Position numbers and translations under genes: made by a program. From Rostratula benghalensis (lineage: Eukaryota > Chordata > Aves > Charadriiformes > Rostratulidae), in the NCBI GenBank assembly GCA_013399305.1, contig VXAI01000179.1:45894-109893 (forward strand): a DNA stretch of 64,000 nucleotides. The letters run 5' to 3'. Of this stretch, positions 40,039-48,606 are shown piece by piece (position 1 is the stretch's first letter; the number at the start of each line of letters is the position of its first letter). The notes beneath the pieces are model-generated. The model was not told where the DNA came from. It saw only the letters and a list, made by a program, of their open reading frames with translations, and made no database searches.

Positions 40039-40043
40039 ATGGT
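40039..40043 (+). repeat. Target-site duplication, left copy (ATGGT)
   Basis: ATGGT immediately precedes the LTR start TGTCCTGG at 40,044 and is repeated exactly after the LTR end. Confidence 0.85.
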
Positions 40044-40765
40044 TGTCCTGGTTTGAGGTAAAACAAAACAGTTTTCCTTTTTACAATTTTACTTTTTTAG
40101 CTGGACCATTTCTAACTAATTAAACTCCAAAATTAACAGCATATTCTTCAGAAAACTGTTCACTCTCGCAGTGATAAGGCCTGATTATACCAAAGAATGC
40201 TATGCAGAGAGGCCCTTGACTATACTTACTGCTATAACAACCAAGGTAAGGAAATTTTATTATTTGCCCCATTGGAAGGCCAGAAGCAGAAAAGCATAGA
40301 GGGGTCACACCTCTAGGGAGGACCAGACAGGACAGGTGACCCAAAATTGACCACCTGGGGTATTCCACCCATCTGCCTCATGCTCAGTATAAAAGCTGAA
40401 GAATCAAAGGGTCAACTCTCTTTCTTCAATGACCAATGACAAATGTCTGTTTGTTTGCCTTTGACCCTGACCTGAGCATTGCTGACTCCAGATCTGGAAT
40501 CCAGCTCCTGTCGATCACTGAGTCCAGTCTGGGACTTTTCCTGATGCCTGCTGGTGATGTGATTGTCATCCTGGGAGCTTGATACAGTTTTGTATATATT
40601 GTATCTATTTCACTATTTTTATTTTATTTTTTAGTATTACCACTTCATTAGCCTAGTTCATTCTAATCTTATAAATCTCCTTATCCTCTTCCTCTCTTTT
40701 CTTTTTGTGGGGAGGAAGGGCCATCTGTCAATCTGGTTTTGGTAAATTTGTCTGAAACCATGACA
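40044..40765 (+). mobile_element. Complete solo LTR of an ERVL-like avian endogenous retrovirus
   Basis: The 722-bp element starts TGTCCTGGTTTGAGG and ends AAACCATGACA, with short terminal inverted TGTC/GACA. It is flanked by a perfect 5-bp duplication, ATGGT. Five-base duplications are typical of ERVL (class III) integrations. An internal TATA box (TATAAAA, 40,388-40,394) lies in the block TGCTCAGTATAAAA, which is shared with the 42-kb LTR. No viral coding sequence lies on either side, so it is a solo LTR left by recombination between the two LTRs of a provirus. It is well preserved, so probably the youngest insertion in this cluster. Confidence 0.9.
40388..40394 (+). promoter_or_regulatory. 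LTR TATA box
   Basis: TATAAAA about 345 bp into the solo LTR, in a TGCTCAGTATAAAA context shared with the other plus-strand LTR. It would have been the proviral promoter. Current activity is unknown. Confidence 0.6.
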
Positions 40766-40770
40766 ATGGT
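40766..40770 (+). repeat. Target-site duplication, right copy (ATGGT)
   Basis: ATGGT directly follows the LTR end ...ATGACA and matches the left copy exactly. Confidence 0.85.
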
Positions 40771-40920
40771 GAAAGAAATGGTGAGTAGTTCAGTCTGAAC
40801 AGCTGTAGTTCAGATGTTAATATTTATGAGGTGGTTTCAAAAATATTGGGGGAAGTTTGGTTCGTACAAGAGAAAATTCAGGAAAGTCAGGGAAGAGCTG
40901 CTTTTTCATCTATCTTACAA

Positions 40921-40968
40921 TGATTTAGCTTGGAAAAGACCCTTAAGATCACTGAGTCCAAATCTCTT
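40921..40968 (-). mobile_element. CR1 LINE, extreme 3'-end scrap
   Basis: TTGGAAAAGACCCTTAAGAT followed by CACTGAGTCCAA matches the terminal block common to several avian CR1 subfamilies, read on the minus strand. Only about 45 bp is recognisable. Confidence 0.65.
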
Positions 40969-41843
40969 CCACAGAGAGAAATATCTGTGCAGGGCAGTGT
41001 CTCATTCTGGCAGAATTCTGCCTCATTTCATCTGATGTCTGTCATTGAATGTCTGCATTAAAAAACGAAAAATGCTTTCCTCAGTGCACTAACAGAAATG
41101 TCAATGAAGTTTGCAATAGTGGGTTATTCAGAAATAGCTGAAAGGAAGAATCTAGTTTTGGTGGATTTTACCTAATGAAGTTTAGTACTAGACAAGGATA
41201 TGATCAATACATTAGTGATTGTTGTGCAAGGAAAGATGGATCAAAGAGCCATGTTTTTGGCATGCTTTTCACTCAAAGTCTTCAAAAAAGAAATGTATGA
41301 AAATTAATAGTGTCCACTCCCTGACACCTACACATACACCCCCTCAATCTCATCTTGTTTGAAAGAATCCATTTTCTCATTAAATCCACAGATATTTAAT
41401 TGACCTGAATGGTCTTCAGTAGTTCATATCAGTGTGCATTTTTTTCCCAGTTCTGTTTGCTTCAGGACACAGCTCAGCATTACTGAGACTCCATCCTCTG
41501 AAACCAGCGCTGAAGTTTAATGCATGAGAGAGATAAAGCTTTGATGATTGATTAGCATCTGTAAAATAACAGCAGTGAAATGAGATTATCACTTTCCAGG
41601 CTTCATCTTCTGTACTGCTCTCACGCTTTTGGAAAAGTGGCTGTAGTGCCATCTGCTGTCCTCCTAATGAGCAAAATATTTCCCAAGAGATTTTTCTCTA
41701 ATGCTAGTTATTGGTTATTGCAATGTATGAAATATAAACTGTTAAAGCTCACAGAGAACTCTGTGCTGGTGACATATAAAAGCTGAAGGGATTAGGAAAA
41801 GCACAAAGTACATTTTTATGTAATGAGTGCAATAATCTGAAAA
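40969..41843. other. Unique sequence between LTR pieces
   Basis: No retroviral internal sequence and no gene were recognised. Short open frames on both strands (41,416-41,786) look like chance. Confidence 0.5.
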
Positions 41844-41896
41844 TCATTCACTGTTTCCCATCAGCAAGCAGGTGCTCAGCCATCTCCAAGAAAGCT
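41844..41896 (-). mobile_element. Fragment of an ERVL-like LTR, reverse orientation
   Basis: The block TTCACTGTTTCCCATCAGCA, then AGCAGGTGCTCAGCCATCTCC, is the reverse complement of a segment inside the neighbouring plus-strand LTR at 42,394-42,435 (GGAGGTGGCTGAACACTTGC ...). The match is about 42 bp with several differences. No LTR ends are visible around it. Confidence 0.6.
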
Positions 41897-41997
41897 GAAC
41901 ACCTCTGTTTTTGTGATCCTGCTCAGTTGTGACCTTTGAGTATCTGTGTTTCCAAACTTCTTCCATTTGTCCTCAAGTTCTATGTTGAGATATGTAT

Positions 41998-42024
41998 CAC
42001 AGAATCACAGAATGACAGAATGAC
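41998..42024 (-). mobile_element. CR1-type 3' octamer tail
   Basis: CACAGAATCACAGAATGACA plus GAATGAC, about three minus-strand copies of the CR1 terminal octamer. It ends one base before the LTR at 42,026. No CR1 body follows on the other side of the LTR. Confidence 0.5.
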
Positions 42025-42025
42025 G

Positions 42026-42600
42026 TGTGCTGGTTTTTGATAGAGTTAATTTTCTCAATATCAGGTAATCTGCCCTTGTGTTTTGGATCTGTGATTGAAA
42101 CAGTGTCGACGACACAGGGATGTTTGAGTTATTGCTGAGCAGTGCTTACACAGCATCAAGGCCTTTTCTGCTCCTCACCCCACCCCGCCAATGAGTGGGC
42201 TGGAGGGTGCACAAGAAGCCAGGAGGGGAAACAGCTAGGATAGCTGAGCCCACTGGCCAAAGGGATATTCCATACCATATGATGTTATGCTCAGTATAAA
42301 AAGATGGGGGAAGAACGAGGAAGGGAGCATGTTCAGAGTGACACTATTTTTCTTCTCAAGTAAACATTACACAGGAAGGAGCCCAGATTTCCTGGAGGTG
42401 GCTGAACACTTGCCTGCTGATGAAAGCACTGAATGTATTCCTTGTTTTGCTTTGCTTGCATGCCTGGCTTTTACTTCACTTATTAAACTGTCTTTATATC
42501 CATCCATGAATTTTCTTGCTTTTATTCTTCTCATTCTCGCCCCCATCCCACTGGGAGACAGTCTGTCTGAGGCTTAGTTGCCAGTTTGGGTAGCATTACA
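42026..42600 (+). mobile_element. Solo LTR, ERVL-like, without target-site duplication
   Basis: The element begins TGTGCTGGTTTTTGATAGAG and ends TAGCATTACA (TG...CA), 575 bp. Blocks typical of the common avian LTR family are present: AGTTAATTTTCTCAATA, TGCTGAGCAGTGCTTACACA, CTCAGTATAAAA (TATA at 42,295-42,302), and a 3' part with ATTAAACTGTCTTTATATCC and CCCATCCCACTGGGAGACAG. ATTAAA at 42,482-42,487 fits a variant polyadenylation signal. The 5-bp flanks are TGACG and AAAAG, so no duplication is seen. The 96-codon open frame inside it (42,287-42,577) is a shadow of the LTR. Confidence 0.85.
42295..42302 (+). promoter_or_regulatory. LTR TATA box
   Basis: TATAAAAA within ATGCTCAGTATAAAAA, about 270 bp into the LTR. 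The same context occurs in the 40-kb LTR. Confidence 0.55.
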
Positions 42601-45223
42601 AAAAGAAACACAAAAAAACCTTCAAATTGTCTTGTAGTACTATAAAGAAATCTAGATGGATGAATCACCAAGATAGACAGTTTGAGGAAAGACTTGAAAA
42701 CCAGCACAGAGAGTGACACCGACACAGTGTTTTCACCTTTCCAACGCTGATGTCAATACTGCAGTTTAGCTGTGGGTCTCATTATTCTGTAGTGTCAGGT
42801 GTGTCTACAAGTCCCATCTGATTTTGGAGTGAATGGAAAGTGACCTCTGGCTACGCAGTGTTTCCATGGGAGCAAATGGAGTATAGGCATCTGGACTAGA
42901 CTATTGCAATTAGCTGGAGGGCTGGGTGGTTGTCTTGACCATTTCTTAAGGAGTAACACAAGCATAAGTCCTCCTATTTGGTATTTCTTGCAGGTAATAT
43001 GTCATCCTTGCCAGACCATGGGTTTATGTCCCTACAATGTGGGTACCACATGACTGTGCCCGTATAAACTACCTCTATTTACATGTGCACTTTGTCCAAG
43101 ATGCTTTTCTGTCCAAGATGCTCTTCTGTCTTGTTTATTAATGGTGTATTTTTTGAGGTTTCCATCAGTACTTATTTATTGGATTTTAATGGTCTTGCCA
43201 AGGTTATGAGTGCCTTGGCAGGGGAACTTGATAAATCATTTTCTTTCTGTTGCTGGCTTAGTCTAGCTTAGTCAGATGAATTTAATCATGATGGTGACAT
43301 CTGGCAATTTTGCAAAATAGAGCCCATTAGAAGTCACTTCTTCTTAAAATCTGACTGCTCATTAAGTATGAACAATAACTCCTCTTTAGATCTTTTTAGC
43401 ATATTCATAACCAAGATTTGCAATAATATCATTATAATAATTTATCATGAAGTCAGGTTGTATGCACCTGAACACATATATGCATGCATCTTGATACATT
43501 AATAATTTTGTTTGAGGAGTACCTTATTATCTTCTGTTTATGGTGCAAATATTATTTATTACTTCTTGCATTCTATTTTTCAAGATTGCTAAATCATTGT
43601 TGTATTTTATTTGGACAGATTAATATTTCAAAAATCTTTAATCTAGCTCCATATTAAAACAAGACATTCTCAATGCTGTCATAAGCTACAAATAATGGTT
43701 GTATTACACCTGCAAAAATCCCAACTGCACAGCTGGTGACATTTATGTACCATAAATTATGAACTAATATGTTATAAAAAGAAATTAGTAAGATACATTT
43801 ATCAAAACTAGAAGGGTGAAAAGTGAGGATTATGCCACTGTTACTTCCATTTACTTTTATAGATGAAATACTTTCCTTTTTTTTAACATCCTGAATTCAA
43901 ATGTCAGGTCTGCCTATCCCTGGCAATCAGCAGACCTTCTAACTTCCCAGAATTTGGTGTGCACTCACTCAAAGACACCTTCTGAATATCGTCATAGATT
44001 CGTGACCGTTCTGTCTCCTCTAGTGTGAAAGAGGTTGGTACAATTGCCAATCTTCTCTCTTAAAACATATATAATCATGCAATCAATACTAACGACACGG
44101 ATAGTGGAAGTGCTGCTTATATACAGTTCCTCCTGAAAGTTAAGCTTCCTAATCTTGACAATGCTTGCACAGGTTCTACCCTGATATCAGCTACAGTTTC
44201 AGATAGCTGAAGATCATATTCTACATCCTGCACACAGTGGGTTTAGAACAAACCATCTGGAGATCATTGGAGATTGTCCCTCAATCCCAATAGCTAACTG
44301 GAAAGAAAGGTTTCCCTGTGTACTACATGTTAAAATACACTTGTAATTCTTAAATGTACATCATGATGAAAATGATTCAGCTGCAGTTCTCATATCTCCT
44401 GTCTTCTTGACACTAGAATATGGAAAAGGCTGCCAAAAATAAAAATTGCCTAAAAAGTCTGTGCTATTTCATTTTTCAGCACAAAAATAACAACTATTCA
44501 GAATACAAAAATGTCATAAATTTGAGTGAAATACCCCACTTTGGTGACAAATTGCAGCACTTCCAGAAATGTATTTAGGACTGTTCATTCAGTTGAAAGA
44601 TTGATATTTCAATTTGGTTTATTTTGAGACAAAAGCAAACATTAAAATATTAGCTACACCACATAGGAAAGAATTTCTGAACATTTGTACTTATAAATGA
44701 TTTCTGGCATGATAATGAGAATGCTAAAAAAGCTTCCTATAAGGGGAGTATGTATTTTCTATATGCCAACATCAATAATGGATTAAATTTCTCATAAACA
44801 ATTTTATCTATCTAATCTAAGATACTTACCACCACAGTATCTAACCATCAGAGAGCAACTGAATGTATCACTGAAGATGTTGCAAATGGAATAGAAAACT
44901 AAAAACTACAACACCTCCGGTGTCTTTCATTTGTCCAGCTCTGTTACAAGGAATTTCTTGTCTCTTCCTCTTTCTTGTCTTGTTTTATTGTGGCAGTTAC
45001 TCACACTAAATAGTGAAAAAGTGTCATCAGTGTAAGTTCCATAATTTACTAATAAATAGAAGCTCCCCAAGTATTTCTTCATAAGGACATATTACATTGT
45101 AGAGACAAACTTTTTATAGGAATCTTCTTACCAGTCTTGCAACCAGAGTGATGACATAAAAGTATTGTGATGGAAGTACTTTGTCACAATAACCAGTGCC
45201 ACAAGTGATGGGGTGTTGCCTTC
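42601..45223. other. Unique AT-rich sequence
   Basis: No retroviral internal genes or other genes were recognised between the two LTRs. Contains the 17-bp duplication listed at 43,093-43,126. Confidence 0.5.
43093..43126. repeat. 17-bp tandem duplication, two copies
   Basis: TGTCCAAGATGCTTTTC (43,093-43,109) and TGTCCAAGATGCTCTTC (43,110-43,126) differ at one position. A third, partial copy (TGTC) follows. Confidence 0.88.
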
Positions 45224-45314
45224 TGTCATGGTTTTACCTCAGCTGGCACTGAGGACCATATAGATGCATGTTCACTATCACCCGGTGGGATGGGGACAGA
45301 ATCAAAAGAGTGAA

Positions 45315-45339
45315 AGTGAGAAAACTGGGTTTTCTCACT
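45315..45339. repeat. Perfect 10-bp stem hairpin inside the LTR
   Basis: AGTGAGAAAA (45,315-45,324), CTGGG, TTTTCTCACT (45,330-45,339). A second GAAAGTGAGAAA follows at 45,341-45,352, so the stem arose with a local duplication of about 28 bp that the related LTR at 42 kb lacks. Confidence 0.8.
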
Positions 45340-45630
45340 GAAAGTGAGAAATGGGTTAAGATAAAGACAGATTAATAAGTAAAGCAAAAGCCACACATGC
45401 AAGCAAAGTAAAACAATGAATTTATTCACTGCTTCCCCTCTTTGTCACCTTGAGAGAATCTGAAAGCCCAGTGCGAAAGTCCGAAAATCCAAAATTCCAA
45501 AAGTCACAACAGTAATGTAGCAAAGAAAACGCACATCCCCAAACCAGAGGAGATGACCGTGTGTACGCTTTCCTTGCTTTATTACTAGGTAGCTGCCCTT
45601 GACTAATTTTGCTGCCCATCCTGAATATTC

Positions 45631-45638
45631 TATTTATA
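45631..45638 (-). promoter_or_regulatory. LTR TATA box (minus strand)
   Basis: TATTTATA on the plus strand, TATAAATA on the minus strand, within the reverse-oriented LTR. It is placed by analogy with the other LTRs. Confidence 0.45.
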
Positions 45639-45660
45639 CTCCTAAAATCTTGTTGAGCCT

Positions 45661-48119
45661 CTTACTGCACACAGCACGAGCAGCATGTGCAGAACACAGA
45701 GTTTTCTTCAAGCATTGCAGATAACATGGATAGTTTTTAGATACTCTCTCGGCATCAGTGGCAGGCCTGCAAGGTTTTTTTGGGTATTATCTTAGGGTAA
45801 ACTAACTCAAGCGTGCATCACTATTTTAGCTTTGTGTAAAAAGTCACTAGAGAAAGATATGTTTATAGAGAAAATTGGTATTTCTTGACATACCCTGAGA
45901 GAAGGAAATGAATAGAAACTGAAAGGGTTTAACACCTGCACAGTAGACCACCATTACTTCCAGAGAGTTCCTGAGGAGAGAGGTATCAGTCACTTCCAAA
46001 ACATTCTTCCCATAGCTATCCCTCAAAAAGAGTTTTGAGATCTACAGAAACTTGAAGTCATTTCTAGGTCCAAAGATCTATAGTTTAGATTAAGATCATA
46101 TATCTAAAAACAGTCCTACATGTTTTATGGATGGCACTTTGTATGATTTAATCTGGTCTATTTTGTCCTACTGCTTAAGCAAGCACTCATAGCTTTTCAC
46201 TCTCTGTCTTAAATCTGTCAGTCCTGGATTTTCCCCAAAAGCAACTAGAAAATATTCAAGGTAATGGAGTTTTTTTTTTTGTTTGGCTTGGTTTTTTGGA
46301 GGTTGTGAGGTTTTTTGTTTGGTCAAATTTTTTCCTTCTTAACTTCGATCTACTAGACACCAAAACTTTGCAGTATCAAAGCACATTGAGGGTTTTTTTG
46401 GAGGGAAGGAACCTGATATCACAACTGGGAAGGCTGAATTTCTTTTCAGCAGTAAGGAAGGTAACCCTATGCTGGCATCCGCCCCAGGAAAATGTCCTAC
46501 ACAGAGGTCCACAGGAAGCCTAGGTCTGATTTGAGCTTTGCAGGGCAAAATGAGGCAAATGGCTTAAACGTGGATCACTCTCATCCCAAATAGGTCTTCT
46601 GTTTTCCATGATTCATGGATAATGGAGTCACCCATGAAAACCAGTCTGGGTTTCATTGCAAAGAAGGAAAATAGTCATGCCTCAACAAATAGTAAAGCTT
46701 TTTTTTTCTTACAGATCCACTTTAACAAATGCTTTTTCATGGCTTTTAAAAATCTTTGGATCAGGTCTTCAGTTTCTACAAAGAGATAAATGCAGATATT
46801 GCACTGTTATATAATTTAATCACAACACTCTTTCAGTCAACACATATACATATATATATGCATGCATATATATCCATACATTCTTCTGAGTTAAATCACG
46901 AGTACGCAGATCTTCCAAATTTGTTGTAAATTGGATAACAAAAGAATATACATTTAGCTGATTTCATTACTGAAATTAACAAAAGAGAATCCCGAAGAGA
47001 AATTTTCTAGCTTTTTATTAAGGGAGCTATCAACTCACTGCTTAATAGTCCATTTGGGAAACTATCTCTACAGTTTGCCAGCCAGAATCATCGAAAGAAC
47101 AGAAATGAGGGGAGGGTGAGAATAAAGCTGTCTCAAGGAGTGATCCAAAGAGGAAAACCTGAAGGTCCCTGCATTCTGGGAAGCAAATTACTGTTTACAT
47201 TTATTTTTGTAATGTAATGTAACTATATGCTTAATTGTATATTTTGATGAGTTCAGAGGCTATGAACAGATTTCTTTTAAAATTTGGACTTCACCTTCAA
47301 AGAATATTTTAATCTTCACTTTCCCCTCCAATTAAACCTATTACAAAAATTGGAGGAGATAGACATTGCCTCCCTTGTATGAACCATGAATTAAGAATTT
47401 CTTTTAATTTTAGAAAGAGACAAGGAAAACATTAAAGCAGGAATTATGTCACTTTCTGGTTAAATTCATAATAAAGGCTTTGTAAATGAAGCATATCCAT
47501 CTGAAGAATGAAGGCAACAGGTAGCGAAGCAGTTGCTGTAATACACATTTATATTCCCTATAACCATCCTTTTCAGAGATACTTTCAGGCATTTAGAAAC
47601 AGTTTAGCTGAGCAATGTTAACTTCTTATACATGATTTATCATTTTCTAATTTTTTTAGTATTTCAGTTGTCAGATGTATACAAATACGCCTGAATGATA
47701 GCAGAGAAAATTGTGTAAACTGAAGTTATGGCAGAATCCATCTCTAAATTCTTCATACCTTTCTGGTTTATATCTTGGTGCTGTGTCGCTGTTCAGTATC
47801 ACCGAGCCAGATTTACAGATAGGGGAAAGGAAAGAAAGTGCAACTTAGTAAGCATTTTTGAAACCCTGCATTAAATTAATTGCCAGTGAAACTGATAAAT
47901 GATTTAATGCACCACATTTCTAATACCTTAGTGCAAAGCATCCCTCCTTCCATACCATTAGAAATACTGTCACAAGCAAAACAGAGTCAACCTGGGGGAT
48001 TTCTCTTACTTTATTGTCAATTAACAAAAATATTTGCTTAGCCCATTGTCATCACAACAGTCTAGAGTCAGGCCCATTAGCGATGCAAAAGAAGGTACAG
48101 GGAGCTGTCATCAGTGTAT
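45661..48119. other. Unique AT-rich sequence with a G/T-rich patch
   Basis: The first few hundred bases may still be the 5' part of the reverse LTR. A G/T-dominated patch (46,266-46,324) includes T11. Otherwise nothing is recognised. Open frames here are short and overlap on opposite strands. Confidence 0.45.
46852..46873. repeat. 22-bp perfect palindrome, alternating AT around GCATGC
   Basis: ATATATAT, GCATGC, ATATATAT reads as an exact palindrome. Alternating purine-pyrimidine sequence of this kind can extrude a cruciform. Probably simple-sequence in origin. Confidence 0.85.
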
Positions 48120-48606
48120 AGTGGTTTCTTTCTGCCACTTATTTCTTACCCTTTTATTCCCCCGTTCCTTCCTTCTTTCTTGTTTCCCCTGCTCTAGTGT
48201 GGGCCTGCCGTGGGTCACTGGCTTTTCAGGGATGCCACCAGCTCCACCATGCAGCCCCTCCTGGTGCTCCCCCCTTGGGGTTCCTTTCTTTTGGCATTTA
48301 CTTACATTTCATAAATGTGCTTCGAAGGCCACCCTTGCAGCTCTATCCTCCTGTCCTTTCCCCGCCCCTACCTCCCTTCCCTCCCCTTGCAACCAAACCC
48401 TTTCTAGTCTGTGCCCCATACACATACTTATCTCAACCTTACATTTCTACTTCCAAATAAAACCTTTGACCAGTCTAAGCCCAGAGTTACGTGGAAGAGC
48501 ATCTGAAGATGCTGAAGGCACTCTTCACTCAATATATGTCCATTTCAGCCCTCATCAAAAGCAAATACTTTCCCTAAATTTAATGTCCAGTGTTGGTTAT
48601 CCGTAA
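48034..48606 (+). other. GC-richer pyrimidine-biased island with 190-codon open frame, coding status doubtful
   Basis: This is the longest open frame outside CR1. It lies in a locally C/T-rich, GC-richer block (about 48,120-48,480) where stop codons are naturally rarer. The predicted product is rich in Ser, Pro, Leu and Cys, with no recognisable domain. A second frame is also open across 48,197-48,460, which argues for composition and not selection. An AATAAA lies at 48,456-48,461, inside the frame. The block could be the 3' end of a decayed transcript or LTR, or an anonymous CT-rich region. I do not recognise it. Confidence 0.15.

Larger units (their letters stand above)
36153..40043. other. 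Unique AT-rich sequence with one A/C-rich patch
   Basis: No gene was recognised. Two adjacent plus-strand open frames (36,489-36,800 and 36,802-37,128) lie in different frames and lack recognisable domains. An A/C-dominated patch at 37,015-37,046 resembles the 14.8 kb tract. Alternating TATA/CATA steps occur near 38,203-38,250. Confidence 0.5.
45224..45660 (-). mobile_element. ERVL-like LTR, reverse orientation, 5' boundary unresolved
   Basis: The left end TGTCATGGTTTTACCTCAGC is the reverse complement of the LTR 3' end. The next 200 bp (CGGTGGGATGGGGACAGAAT, GGTTAAGATAAAGACAGATT, AGTAAAGCAAAAGCCACACA) match the reverse complement of the 42-kb LTR's 3' part. Beyond about 45,430 the sequence diverges from that LTR, so it is another subfamily or a mosaic. 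A minus-strand TATA box (TATAAATA, 45,631-45,638) shows that the element reaches at least this far. Given the usual TATA-to-start distance, its true 5' end is probably near 45.9-46.0 kb, but I could not find it or a duplication matching the left flank CCTTC. Confidence 0.75.

Noticed and set aside
42287..42577. 96-codon open frame as a gene
   Set aside because: It lies wholly inside the solo LTR and is a shadow of LTR sequence.
40044..45660. A single provirus bounded by the LTRs at 40 kb and 45 kb
   Set aside because: The LTRs belong to different subfamilies and opposite orientations, the first has its own perfect target-site duplication, and no retroviral internal sequence lies between them.
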